Of a DNA stretch of 64,000 bases, positions 44,458 to 52,647 are shown in pieces. Within the stretch, counting starts at the first letter, position 1; each line of letters starts with the position of its first letter. The stretch covers positions 1 to 64,000 of the forward strand of contig NZ_JYII01000006.1 in assembly GCF_000948415.1 (NCBI RefSeq). Direction: 5' to 3'. The position numbers and the translations under genes were made by a program. Under the pieces are notes generated by a model. That model was not told the origin of the DNA, searched no databases, and saw only the letters and a program-made list of their open reading frames with translations. This stretch comes from Thalassospira sp. HJ. GTDB taxonomy: Bacteria; Pseudomonadota; Alphaproteobacteria; Rhodospirillales; Thalassospiraceae.

Positions 44458-45732
44458 CTAAAAAATCCCGACAAGATAGCCGATCATCGCACCGGCCCCG
44501 ACCACAGCCCAGACCGGTGCGATCCGCCACTGCAAAATGGCAAAGACCAGCACAACACAGCCGATATCAAAGATATCCAGATTGGCACCCGTCCAGATCG
44601 GGTCATATAGAACCGCTGCCAGCAAACCGACGACGGCGGCATTCACCCCCATCAAGCCAGCGCGCATCGACGGCACATGCCGCACGCGATCCCAGAACGG
44701 CAAAAGCCCCACGACCAACAGCCAAGCCGGCAAGAAAATCGCAATCAGGGTCACAAGCGACGTCAACGCACTGATCGCCAAGCCACTGCCACCTGAACCG
44801 GTATGCAGCGCCGCACCGAGATAGGCTGCAAAGGTAAAGATCGGGCCGGGGACGGCCTGCGTCGCGCCATAGCCGGCAAGGAAGGTCTCCGCATCCACCC
44901 AGCCCGGTGCAACCACGGAATTTTCAAGCAGTGGCAAAACCACATGCCCACCGCCAAACACCAAGGCACCACTGCGATAGAAGCCATCAATCACGGCAAA
45001 CAAACCGGTGGGATCAATTTCCGCCAGAACCGGCAACATCACCAGCAAGGCAAAGAACACACAAAGGGCAATCACCGCCCCCGTGGTCGAACGCGGCGCA
45101 TGACTGGAATCGGCATCCCCGGCAACTTTGCCACGCAACAACACGAAACCGGCAAGCATGCCGCCAAGGATGACACCAAACTGGGCCAGAACCGTATCGC
45201 TGGCAATCATGATCGCAGCTGCCAGAACAGCAAGAATCGCACGGGTCACATCCGGACACAGGCTGCGCGCCATGCCCAGAAGTGCATGCAGCACCACACC
45301 AACTGCCACCAGCTTCAGGCCGCGAATGATGCCCTCGACACTGCCCAGATCGAACCCGACAAACGCCATACCAAGGGCTGCCAACACAATGGCAGAGGGC
45401 ATGGTAAAGCCAAGCCAGGCTGCCAAGGACCCGCGCAAACCACCCAGCGCCATGCCAATGCCCATACCAACTTGCGAGCTGGCTGGCCCCGGCACAAACT
45501 GGCAGAGTGCGACCAGATCGGCATAGCGCGCATCGCTCAGCCATTTGCGACGCGCCACAAACTCTTCACGGAAGTAACCAATATGGGCGACCGGCCCACC
45601 AAAGCTGGTCAGTCCCAGTCGCAGGAAAATCAGGAATATCTGCCACAGACCAACGCCGCCCACCGGCAATGATGAGGTTTGGCTACCCCCAGGACCGCCT
45701 GAGGTTTCGGTTTGTGACGTCGCGTTTGGCAT
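44458..45732 (-). CDS. chrA: Chromate efflux transporter ChrA, two-domain form
   Basis: A 424-residue CHR-family antiporter with two homologous halves. The first carries FLRLGLTSFGGPVAHIGYFREEFV and CQFVPGPASSQVGMGIG; the second carries GALVFGGGHVVLPLLEN and GYGATQAVPGPIFTFAAYLG. It exports chromate (or sulfate analogue) from the cytoplasm. The ATG at 45732 has AGGA five bases upstream; the frame extends to 45822, but that stretch runs up to the terminator of amn and is not conserved in style. Confidence 0.93.
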   Translation of the reverse strand: MPNATSQTETSGGPGGSQTSSLPVGGVGLWQIFLIFLRLGLTSFGGPVAHIGYFREEFVARRKWLSDARYADLVALCQFVPGPASSQVGMGIGMALGGLRGSLAAWLGFTMPSAIVLAALGMAFVGFDLGSVEGIIRGLKLVAVGVVLHALLGMARSLCPDVTRAILAVLAAAIMIASDTVLAQFGVILGGMLAGFVLLRGKVAGDADSSHAPRSTTGAVIALCVFFALLVMLPVLAEIDPTGLFAVIDGFYRSGALVFGGGHVVLPLLENSVVAPGWVDAETFLAGYGATQAVPGPIFTFAAYLGAALHTGSGGSGLAISALTSLVTLIAIFLPAWLLVVGLLPFWDRVRHVPSMRAGLMGVNAAVVGLLAAVLYDPIWTGANLDIFDIGCVVLVFAILQWRIAPVWAVVGAGAMIGYLVGIF

Positions 45733-45834
45733 GTGTTTTCCTGCCCTACCCTGATTTTGCCTGACCATACGCAATCCGCGAAAGGCGGCAAAGCCAAAAG
45801 CAGCCCTGTGGTCATTCGTCATAATTTCATAACA

Positions 45835-45873
45835 AAAACCCCGCCTGCAGTCTGATGCTACAGGCGGGGCTTT
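45835..45873 (-). terminator. Intrinsic terminator of amn
   Basis: On the minus strand AAAGCCCCGCCTGTAGC pairs with GCAGGCGGGG and is followed by TTTTTGTT. It lies between the end of amn and the start of chrA. Confidence 0.8.
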
Positions 45874-45908
45874 ACTTTTAACGTCCGGACGTATTGCCCG
45901 AAAAGTGC

Positions 45909-47384
45909 CTAGCGGAAGGCCGGCTCATCAAGCGAGCGCAGCTTGCGGGAATGGAGCTGATTGACGTCCTGACGAAGCGTATCAATCGTATCCAGCCCGA
46001 CCTGCAAATGCTGGCCAATGCGCTGGCGATAGAAATTGTTGGCCATGCCCGGCAATTTCAACTCGCCGTGCACCGGTTTGTCCGACACACATAAAAGCGT
46101 GCCATAAGGAACGCGGAAGCGGAAACCATTGGCAGCAATGGTCGCACTTTCCATATCAACAGCAATGGCACGCGACTGGTTCAGGCGGACAAACAATTCG
46201 CTATAACGCAATTCCCAGTTCCGGTTATCGGTGGTGGCCACCGTGCCGGTGCGCATGCGGGCCTTCATTTCGCGACCCTTAAGCCCGGTGATTTTGGTGA
46301 CCGAATCTGCCAGTGCGACTTGCACCTCGGCAATCGGCGGCACCGGAATCCACAGCGGCAGGTCGGAATCAAGCACATGGTCATCACGGACATAACCGTG
46401 GGCCAGCACATAATCACCCAACAACTGGCTGCGCCGCAGACCGGCACAGTGCCCCAGCATCAACCAGCAATGCGGCCGCAGAACCGCGATATGATCCGTG
46501 GCGGTTTTGGCGTTTGACGGACCGACACCGATATTGACCAGGGTAACACCAAGACCGTCTTCGCGGATCAGGTGATAGGATGGCATTTGCGGCAGTTGCT
46601 TGACCGCTTCACCACTTTCCACCCAGCCCTTTGGTGCGTTTTTGCGCACGCTAACCTTCGGCCCCGGCTCGACAAAGGCGACATAGGGGCTTTTCGGGTC
46701 TTCGAGCTGTTCCTTGGCGAATTCGATGAATTCATCGACATAGCGCTGATAGTTGGTGAACAGGACAAATTTCTGGAAGTGTTCGGGTGCGGTTGCCGTG
46801 TAATGGCGCAGACGTGCGAGCGAGTAATCCACACGTTCACCAGAAAACAGCGACAGCGGCTTTGGCCCCGGCGTTGCGTTCGATCCGTAATGAACGCCGT
46901 TGGCGATATCGTCATCGGTGCGCGCCAGATCCGGCATATCAAAGATCAACTGCATCGGACGAATATCGTTCGGGCCAATGCTGTCGGTTGCGGTTTCAAC
47001 AAGGAACGGCAAGGGGATCGGGCGGTCCGATACACCTACCACGACCGGAACGTCATGGTTTTTCAGCAGAAGTTCGATCTGCTCGCGGTAATATTCTTCA
47101 AACAGGTCCGGACGGGTCAGGGTCGTGCCATAAACACCGGGATCGCGCGGTGCGCCGAATGAAAGCGTGCTTTCGACATGCAGCTTTTCCGGCGGCACTT
47201 CAATGCCGAGATACGGATAATAGGCACGTACCGGGGAAGATTGCTGACCTTGACCGAAACGGTTAAAGGCCTCTTGGACGGCATTGGCACCGGTCACATA
47301 AATGTCCTTGATGCGCGCAAGTGCCTTGTCAGCGTCGGTAAATTCAAACAGATCGCGTACCGATCCGTGGACTTCAGAAACCAT
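45909..47384 (-). CDS. amn: AMP nucleosidase
   Basis: Hydrolyses AMP to adenine and ribose 5-phosphate, controlling the adenylate pool. The 491-residue protein has the N-terminal AMN domain and the C-terminal nucleoside-phosphorylase fold with VNIGVGPSNAKTATDHIAVLRP, MLGHCAGLRRSQ and the VDMESATIAANGFRFRVPYG block that contacts the ribose. AAGGAG lies nine bases before the ATG at 47384. A strong terminator follows; the gene is monocistronic. Confidence 0.95.
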   Translation of the reverse strand: MVSEVHGSVRDLFEFTDADKALARIKDIYVTGANAVQEAFNRFGQGQQSSPVRAYYPYLGIEVPPEKLHVESTLSFGAPRDPGVYGTTLTRPDLFEEYYREQIELLLKNHDVPVVVGVSDRPIPLPFLVETATDSIGPNDIRPMQLIFDMPDLARTDDDIANGVHYGSNATPGPKPLSLFSGERVDYSLARLRHYTATAPEHFQKFVLFTNYQRYVDEFIEFAKEQLEDPKSPYVAFVEPGPKVSVRKNAPKGWVESGEAVKQLPQMPSYHLIREDGLGVTLVNIGVGPSNAKTATDHIAVLRPHCWLMLGHCAGLRRSQLLGDYVLAHGYVRDDHVLDSDLPLWIPVPPIAEVQVALADSVTKITGLKGREMKARMRTGTVATTDNRNWELRYSELFVRLNQSRAIAVDMESATIAANGFRFRVPYGTLLCVSDKPVHGELKLPGMANNFYRQRIGQHLQVGLDTIDTLRQDVNQLHSRKLRSLDEPAFR

Positions 47385-47735
47385 ATTGGATGCTCCTTTT
47401 TGTTATTGTTGTTTGGGTCGTCTGCCAGATCACGAAGCATAAAACAGCGACGGATCAATGACAAAAGCCCTTGGAGCGAGAGATTTATCACCGCCCGCCC
47501 GTCTTCTGACAACCGAAAACTTTGCCATCTCGTTCAATCCTGAGGTCAAAACGCCGGATTTGAGACAATCGAAAGGATATCAGATCAAACCTTTCCCGGA
47601 AGTTTCAGAAGCTTATGACCTATATGTCGGATTTATTTTCAAAAATTCCAAATGACAGTTTTGAGGAGCCTGCCATAACCGACCCGGTGTTCATAAAAAC
47701 ACCCGCATAAATCGGCGCGGTTCGGAAACGCAGGC
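47385..47735. other. Gene-free stretch upstream of amn
   Basis: It contains the amn promoter region, but no clear -35/-10 pair was found. A 65-codon plus-strand frame (47458-47655) has no ribosome binding site or conserved look. Nothing else recognised. Confidence 0.4.
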
Positions 47736-47770
47736 AAAAAAAATGCCGAAACCGGGGGACGGTTTCGGCA
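47736..47770 (-). terminator. Intrinsic terminator of the sigma/anti-sigma operon
   Basis: On the minus strand TGCCGAAACC and GGTTTCGGCA form a 10-bp stem followed by eight T residues. Confidence 0.85.
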
Positions 47771-47858
47771 ATTTCAGGGAAGGGTCTTAGACGTTGAGGG
47801 AAAAGACGATCAACCCTGATGTGCAATCTTTATATGACCACTGGTCATTTGTGTCAAT

Positions 47859-48140
47859 TTAATTTGATGCATGATCTATTTTATCATCCCCTGGCATCAA
47901 ACCAGAATATCGGTGCTCGTCTGCGATCTGCTGCAACTTTTTCAATCGTCGCTGCACAGCGCCATCAAGTGCCCATGGGTCACCTAATTCGGCAAACTCC
48001 AACTCAAGCACAATCTTCGCAGCACGTGGGTCACTTTCGACCAAACTTTCGATATCCTGTTTTTCTTCGTCGTCTTCAAGCGTCCCGCGTACATAGGCAA
48101 GAATGTGCTCTTTGCCATATATCGCAAGAACTGGGCTCAT
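47859..48140 (-). CDS. Small soluble anti-sigma-factor-like protein
   Basis: A 93-residue cytoplasmic protein. Its first half (KEHILAYVRGTLEDDEEKQD then IESLVESDPRAAKIV) has the look of the N-terminal anti-sigma domain found in many anti-sigma factors (LLAYVDGEL...). It lacks the HxxxCxxC zinc motif and has no membrane helix, and it does not match NepR. The ATG at 48140 is preceded by GGAGG within the sigma gene's end and lies one base after the sigma stop. Its position and coupling support a role as partner of the sigma factor; direct proof is lacking. Confidence 0.6.
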   Translation of the reverse strand: MSPVLAIYGKEHILAYVRGTLEDDEEKQDIESLVESDPRAAKIVLELEFAELGDPWALDGAVQRRLKKLQQIADEHRYSGLMPGDDKIDHASN

Positions 48141-48141
48141 A

Positions 48142-48669
48142 TCATGCTGCCTCCGAGACATAACGGGATGCGTGTTCGCGGGCTTCGATTCGACCAACCG
48201 ATGCGCGCAACTTGCGACGCGCCCGGCCCACGCGGGACTTAACGGTACCGATCTCGACTGACATCTGATCGGCGGCGTCCTGATAGGACACATCATCAAC
48301 GGCCGTCAGCATGATGGCTTCGCGTTCCTGCTCGGGCAGGCTTTCAAGCACGCGATCCGCATCACGAAGCTGCAGACGGGCCATCTGATTGCTGCCGTGG
48401 CCATAGACGTCGCCAAGGTCGTCCCAATCGACCTGCGGGCCACGCGTCTTTTCACGACGTTTTCCCGAAATGAACGTGTTGAACAGAATACGGTGCAACC
48501 AGGCTTTCAGGCTGGTGCCCTCTTCGAACTGGTCCTTTTTGCTGATGGCTTTCAACAGCGTGTCCTGGACCAGGTCCTGTGCCATATCGGTGCTGCCGGT
48601 CAGGCGATACGCATGACGGCGCAGCGCAGGGACATGATCTTCGATTTCGTTCATCACTTGTTCAGACAT
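48142..48669 (-). CDS. ECF-type RNA polymerase sigma factor, EcfG-like
   Basis: A 175-residue group IV sigma factor. Region 2 is visible in YRLTGSTDMAQDLVQDTLLKA and FEEGTSLKAWLHRILFNTF, region 4 in LPEQEREAIMLTAVDDVSYQ and IGTVKSRVGRARRKL. The composition resembles the EcfG/general-stress group of alphaproteobacteria, and two consensus EcfG promoters lie 2 kb away. The ATG at 48669 follows AAGGAGG; longer frames upstream read AT-rich leader. No PhyR or NepR gene is in the window, so membership in that pathway is inference. An anti-sigma-like gene follows directly. Confidence 0.85.
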   Translation of the reverse strand: MSEQVMNEIEDHVPALRRHAYRLTGSTDMAQDLVQDTLLKAISKKDQFEEGTSLKAWLHRILFNTFISGKRREKTRGPQVDWDDLGDVYGHGSNQMARLQLRDADRVLESLPEQEREAIMLTAVDDVSYQDAADQMSVEIGTVKSRVGRARRKLRASVGRIEAREHASRYVSEAA

Positions 48670-49013
48670 CACAACCTCCTTGTTCGGATGAGCTGACCGT
48701 AACAAACAAAAATAAAAATAAAAGTAAAATCGTATGCTCCACTTAGGCAACACAAGGAACACACATATACTACACAACACTATGAACACACTTACCTTAC
48801 ACAACTAAATTAACTTGATTATTTTACCTTATTTACGGCTTACCATTACTTTACATTACTTACATCAACTATCGAACTGACACATATTCAGCAAGATGGT
48901 TGTGTTATGGAACAAACAGCGGTAACGTAACTTACTCCAAAATTCTCGAATCTATTGATTTTCAATGATTTCAGGCAGTTTTCAGAACCGCTTAAATTGA
49001 CAGGAATCCCCAC
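48670..49013 (-). other. AT-rich leader of the sigma operon
   Basis: An unusually AT-rich stretch, on the minus strand full of GTAA/TAAG words (many copies between 48770 and 48880) and a T-rich run before the ribosome binding site. No consensus EcfG promoter directed at the sigma gene was found. The right edge also carries the upstream region of the plus-strand RHH-like gene. Confidence 0.45.
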
Positions 49014-49223
49014 GTGCCAACGTCGAAGAGAACAGAAAAGCTCCAGATCATGCTTGATGATGACGAGCTGAAGGTCATTGATGACTGGCGATTTGACCAC
49101 CGGATGCCAACCCGCGCGGCCGCAATTCGCGAACTTATTCGCCGTGGATTGATCTCTGAGGACGTCGAAGATCCCGATACCGAGGGCAAAAGCACCAGCG
49201 ATTTCCGTATCGAGCCGGAATAA
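49014..49223 (+). CDS. Small ribbon-helix-helix-like protein
   Basis: A 69-residue protein whose core EKLQIMLDDDELKVIDDWRF then RMPTRAAAIRELIRRGL looks like a strand plus two helices, the ribbon-helix-helix arrangement of small DNA-binding regulators. The C-terminal 20 residues are acidic and polar. A GTG start with AGGAA seven bases upstream. It stands alone and is followed by a terminator. Similar short proteins are common in alphaproteobacteria but their targets are unknown. Confidence 0.7.
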   Translation: MPTSKRTEKLQIMLDDDELKVIDDWRFDHRMPTRAAAIRELIRRGLISEDVEDPDTEGKSTSDFRIEPE

Positions 49224-49242
49224 AAAATTTGATTTCCCCAAC

Positions 49243-49272
49243 AAAAATCCCCGGCCAAAGCCGGGGATTTTT
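49243..49272. terminator. Bidirectional intrinsic terminator
   Basis: AAAAATCCCCGGC and GCCGGGGATTTTT pair around CAAA. It separates the RHH-like gene from the convergent VTT-domain gene. Confidence 0.9.
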
Positions 49273-49299
49273 GTATTTCGCATATGTTTTAAACCGAAA

Positions 49300-49881
49300 T
49301 CACGGGCTTTCGCGCCCGAGTTCGGGCTTTCGCCCTTCAAAGATTCGGGCAATTCCCGCACCAAACCCCAGAACCAGCAACCACAATCCATAATATCTGA
49401 GTGCGCGTGACACCGTAATCGCAATCACGAACAGCCAGAACGGATAAGACGTCGCCCCGGCGGCAAGGGCTGCGATCTGCATCGGGACCGGTGTAATGCT
49501 GATGGCAAACACCACCCAGAAGCCACCTTCTTCAAACTGGCCTTGCAGATCATCAAATTGCTGCTGCCCACCGACCATATCAATAAGCGGCTGGGCAAAT
49601 TCATCAAACAGAACCCAGGCCAGCAGATAAAGTGCCAATGCCCCCAGCACGCTGCCCGCCAATGTTACCGTTGCAACAATAAAGCCGCGCGTACGCGATG
49701 CCGCCATGATCGGGGCGACAATGACTTCGATCGGGATCGGGATAATGGTGGTTTCAAGGAACGATGCCACGGATATACCACCCAGTCCCTTGCGGCCTTC
49801 GGCAAGTTTCGCAAGACGGGTCTGCGCATAATCGAACGCACGCCTTATCCGTTGTCCTGATTGTTTCTCATCGCTCGACAT
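49300..49881 (-). CDS. VTT-domain (DedA/YqaA-type) membrane protein
   Basis: A 193-residue membrane protein of the SNARE-associated/VTT family, most like YqaA. The amphipathic re-entrant segment FLETTIIPIPIEVIVAPIMAAS and the later FAISITPVPMQIAALAAGAT are characteristic and contain the conserved proline and acidic residues. DedA relatives are linked to membrane lipid translocation and proton-driven homeostasis. It lies within the stress gene block, but no promoter element of the EcfG type was found for it. Confidence 0.82.
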   Translation of the reverse strand: MSSDEKQSGQRIRRAFDYAQTRLAKLAEGRKGLGGISVASFLETTIIPIPIEVIVAPIMAASRTRGFIVATVTLAGSVLGALALYLLAWVLFDEFAQPLIDMVGGQQQFDDLQGQFEEGGFWVVFAISITPVPMQIAALAAGATSYPFWLFVIAITVSRALRYYGLWLLVLGFGAGIARIFEGRKPELGRESP

Positions 49882-49916
49882 TCACTGTTCCTTATTAGCG
49901 TCTTCCTGCCCCAAAC

Positions 49917-49950
49917 GAAAAGCAGCCCGCCCGAAGCCGGGCGGGCTGCT
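49917..49950 (-). terminator. Intrinsic terminator of the acidic secreted protein gene
   Basis: AGCAGCCCGCCC and GGGCGGGCTGCT form a 12-bp stem with a six-base loop. On the minus strand TTTTCGTTT follows. Confidence 0.75.
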
Positions 49951-49990
49951 AACCTCGGACGTCAAACCGCCGAGTTCAGATTGTGACGTC

Positions 49991-50449
49991 TTATTCGGCG
50001 GTCTGACTGTCCGAGATGGCCTTCTGCGCATCTTCAAGCGCATTTACGGTATTGGCCTTCACATCTTCCCAGGTTTCCGCAGATGCATCCTTGGCATTTT
50101 CAAGCGCATCGCTCAGCTCGTCACTTGCGCTATCCCATGCTTCTGCCAGCTCGTCGACGGCTTCTTCACTGTCGTCGGCGACCCGTGCGGAAACATCGTC
50201 ATACTGCTCGCCAAGCTGGTCGGTCTTGGTGTCGACCCAGGCAAGAAAATCTTCTTTCTGCTCGAACGTAAAGTCCTTGGCGTCTTCATACTGTGCGGCA
50301 ATCTCGTTGCCCAGTTCGTTGGCATCGGACTTCAATGCATCATCGGTTTTCATCGTGTCATCTGAGGAAGCAGACCCGGCATATGCCGGCGCCATAACAG
50401 AAACAGACATAAGTACAGTACCGATCATCAGCATATTCTTGTTCAGCAT
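49991..50449 (-). CDS. Small secreted acidic helical protein of unknown function
   Basis: A 152-residue protein with a signal peptide (MLNKNMLMIGTVLMSVSVMA, cleavage near AYA). The mature part is very acidic, rich in Asp, Glu and Ala, and probably one long helical or disordered chain (for instance DELAEAWDSASDELSDALEN), resembling stress-related hydrophilic proteins. It is transcribed from a consensus EcfG promoter about 60 bases upstream, so induction in the general stress response is likely. The start at 50449 has AAGGAGGTTGTG in front, identical to that of the sigma factor. No family recognised. Confidence 0.75.
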   Translation of the reverse strand: MLNKNMLMIGTVLMSVSVMAPAYAGSASSDDTMKTDDALKSDANELGNEIAAQYEDAKDFTFEQKEDFLAWVDTKTDQLGEQYDDVSARVADDSEEAVDELAEAWDSASDELSDALENAKDASAETWEDVKANTVNALEDAQKAISDSQTAE

Positions 50450-50507
50450 CACAACCTCCTTATTAAACAAGTGCAGCACAATTACTTGCGCGCTGCTTAC
50501 ACTGAAC

Positions 50508-50532
50508 AACGGATGGTGCGAAAGAATGTTCC
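50508..50532 (-). promoter_or_regulatory. EcfG-type promoter of the acidic protein gene
   Basis: On the minus strand GGAAC (50532-50528), 16 bases, CGTT (50511-50508): an exact match to the alphaproteobacterial general stress promoter. The transcript would begin about 50 bases before the start codon. Confidence 0.85.
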
Positions 50533-50554
50533 GATTGTGTTGATTTTATTTCAT

Positions 50555-50579
50555 GGAACCTTTTGTCGAAATCGACGTT
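50555..50579 (+). promoter_or_regulatory. EcfG-type promoter of dps
   Basis: GGAAC (50555-50559), 16 bases, CGTT (50576-50579), exact match to the general stress consensus. It leaves a leader of about 95 bases to the dps start. Confidence 0.85.
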
Positions 50580-50679
50580 TTCACTAGTAAGCGCCCACAC
50601 ACGAAGCGGGGTACGACGTATCAACCATGATGCATTCACCGATTTCACGGGCGCGCAGTAAACAAAAGGAGTTTTAGTT

Positions 50680-51183
50680 ATGGCACATAGCAGTATGCAG
50701 ACCGTTGCGAAGGAATTTCCCGTCGAGACTGGCGTGGACCGCAAGGATCGTCGCGAACTGGCGAAAATGCTGACGCAGATCGTTGGATCGTCGCATGTAC
50801 TGTATGCCAAAATTCGTGGCGTTCACTGGAACGTGGTTGGTCCGACCTTCTATTCGCTCCACAAGATGACCGAGGAGCATTACGAAGATCTCAACACCGC
50901 GATTGACGATATGGCAGAACGCATTCGTGCAATCGGCTTCTCGGCACCGACCGGCTTGAGCGAGATGATGAACAATTCCGTGATCGATGATCAGACGGAA
51001 CTGCTTCCGACCGAAGGCATGGTCAAGGAACTGGTCGACGACCATGAAAAAATGGCCCGTTTGCTCCGTAAGGGTGTTGCGGCCGCCGAAGACGTCGAGG
51101 ACGTCAAAACCGCGGACATGCTAACCGAGCGCATCGGTGTCCATGAAGAAGCAGCATGGATGTTGCGCGCGACGATATCCTAA
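50680..51183 (+). CDS. dps: Dps-family DNA starvation/ferritin-like protein
   Basis: A 167-residue ferritin-like protein that forms 12-mers which bind iron and protect DNA. The ferroxidase signature is in HVLYAKIRGVHWNVVGPTFYSLHKM and the following HYEDLNTAIDDMAERIRAIG, with the conserved His and Asp/Glu ligands. AAAGGAG precedes the ATG. An exact EcfG promoter 100 bases upstream indicates stress control, as known for Dps in other bacteria. It ends at a strong hairpin. Confidence 0.93.
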   Translation: MAHSSMQTVAKEFPVETGVDRKDRRELAKMLTQIVGSSHVLYAKIRGVHWNVVGPTFYSLHKMTEEHYEDLNTAIDDMAERIRAIGFSAPTGLSEMMNNSVIDDQTELLPTEGMVKELVDDHEKMARLLRKGVAAAEDVEDVKTADMLTERIGVHEEAAWMLRATIS

Positions 51184-51206
51184 TTATGTCAATGTGATAT
51201 GATACG

Positions 51207-51235
51207 CCGGCGCCTTCGGGCGCCGGTTCTTTTTT
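51207..51235 (+). terminator. Intrinsic terminator of dps
   Basis: CCGGCGCC, TTCG tetraloop and GGCGCCGG followed by TTCTTTTTT. One of the strongest in the window. Confidence 0.93.
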
Positions 51236-51262
51236 GTGCCCTATCAACCATGGTGCATCGTC

Positions 51263-52642
51263 ATGAAAAGCTCTGATCTGACTGGCAAGGTTCATCTTCT
51301 GCTGACCAAGGGAAAGCTGCCCGAAGACTGGCGCGGTAACGGCGCACAGCCGCTGCGCACCGTGTTTGAGGACGCCGGTTACACAACCGAGCTGACGCTT
51401 TGCGACGATCCCGGTGCCATCAAGGATCAGATCAAAAGCGCCTGCACCGCTGGTGACATCGTTGCTGTTGGCGGCGGTGACGGCACTATCAATGCCGTTC
51501 TTGATGCCATCATCGCCCAGAAAGTGGTGCTGATCCCGATCCCGCTTGGCACGGCAAACGATTTTGCCCGCACATTAACCCTGCCCGATGATCTGATTGA
51601 TGCCGCGCGTGCGGCCATTCACGGACAGATCCGCATGCTTGATATCGGCAGTGTGAATGAAAAAAGCTTTGTGAATGCAGCCAGCATCGGGGTCCCGGCA
51701 GATGCACGCAAACGCATCAATCCGGACCTTAAGCGTACCCTAGGGGCGATCAGCTATGCGGTTGCCAACTGGCAAAGCTGGCATGAAATGGATCCGCTTG
51801 ATCTGACCATTACCTGCGGCGATGAGGAGCCACAGGCGATGAAACTGCGCCAAGTGACCATCACCAATGGCCGCTATTTCGGTGGCGGTCTGCGCCCGAG
51901 TGAAACCAAAAGCCCCGAAGACGGTCTTTTGCATATGTTTGCCATCCGCGACAGTGTCGATACGCTCAGCGGCCTTGATATCGCGGCCGAGCTTTTGTTT
52001 GGCTCGGTCGATGACAGCAGCTATGCCACCACCATGCAATGCGACACCATCAAGGTTGAAGGCGAAAAAGGCGCGCCGATTCTGGCTGATGGGGAAATCA
52101 TTGGCGAGCTGCCTGCCCTGTTTTCCATCCATGCCGGGATTCTGCCGGTATTTGCGCCCAACAGCTTTGTCGATCAGATCGAAGGCACTGACAGCACAGA
52201 AGACAAAACCCTGCCGCAGCGAAACGAAATCAACGACATCATGCGTGACACGGTTGATTTTGCCCTGCGTCTCGAGGCGATCTATCCCGTCGCCCAAAAT
52301 GCTGACCTCAAGGCACTCTGCCACGATAGTGCGACCAATCTGCGCGGCATTGCCCGCAAGCTTGAGCTTGGCTTGCGCCCCTATGGCATCAATGCGGCGT
52401 CACCGGACCCGGATCTGCAAAATCTTGAAGAACTGCGCGACAAGGTCATGGGTTGGTTGCTGGGCAATGCCGATGCCCGCCTTGCCAATGGCCTCAAGGC
52501 CCGTACAGATCTTTTAACGCGCGAGATTGCGGCGATTTCACAAGATAAGCTGCCGAACGATGTCGCTGACCCTGTAAAGGCCCTTGCGGCCGAGATTGAT
52601 CATTTCAACGGCAATCTTGGCGATATCATCAAGCAACTCTGA
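51263..52642 (+). CDS. Diacylglycerol kinase family protein with extra C-terminal helical domain
   Basis: A 459-residue protein. Residues 1-310 are a lipid kinase of the YegS type, with VAVGGGDGTINAVLDAII and IPLGTANDFARTL, and ADGEIIGELP in the beta-sandwich. Residues about 320-459 add a helical domain, with DFALRLEAIYPVAQNADLKA and KALAAEIDHFNGNLGDIIKQL, that is not part of the family core. I chose ATG 51263; a GTG at 51236 would overlap the dps terminator. It is a second paralogue of the kinase at 15.3 kb, with a different context. Confidence 0.85.
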   Translation: MKSSDLTGKVHLLLTKGKLPEDWRGNGAQPLRTVFEDAGYTTELTLCDDPGAIKDQIKSACTAGDIVAVGGGDGTINAVLDAIIAQKVVLIPIPLGTANDFARTLTLPDDLIDAARAAIHGQIRMLDIGSVNEKSFVNAASIGVPADARKRINPDLKRTLGAISYAVANWQSWHEMDPLDLTITCGDEEPQAMKLRQVTITNGRYFGGGLRPSETKSPEDGLLHMFAIRDSVDTLSGLDIAAELLFGSVDDSSYATTMQCDTIKVEGEKGAPILADGEIIGELPALFSIHAGILPVFAPNSFVDQIEGTDSTEDKTLPQRNEINDIMRDTVDFALRLEAIYPVAQNADLKALCHDSATNLRGIARKLELGLRPYGINAASPDPDLQNLEELRDKVMGWLLGNADARLANGLKARTDLLTREIAAISQDKLPNDVADPVKALAAEIDHFNGNLGDIIKQL

Positions 52643-52647
52643 GCGAC

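Noticed and set aside
44803-45672. Plus-strand frame opposite chrA rich in His, Gln and Lys
   Set aside because: Composition is that of a reverse-read membrane protein; chrA is clear on the minus strand.
47458-47655. 65-codon plus-strand frame in the gap upstream of amn
   Set aside because: No ribosome binding site, unconserved composition, start overlaps the likely amn promoter region.
48908-48930. GGAAC upstream of the RHH-like gene as a third EcfG promoter
   Set aside because: No CGTT at 16 or 17 bases; the only nearby CGT lies 12 bases away.
49881-49895. GGAAC on the minus strand just upstream of the VTT-domain gene
   Set aside because: It sits within ten bases of the start codon, with no room for a -10 element and leader.
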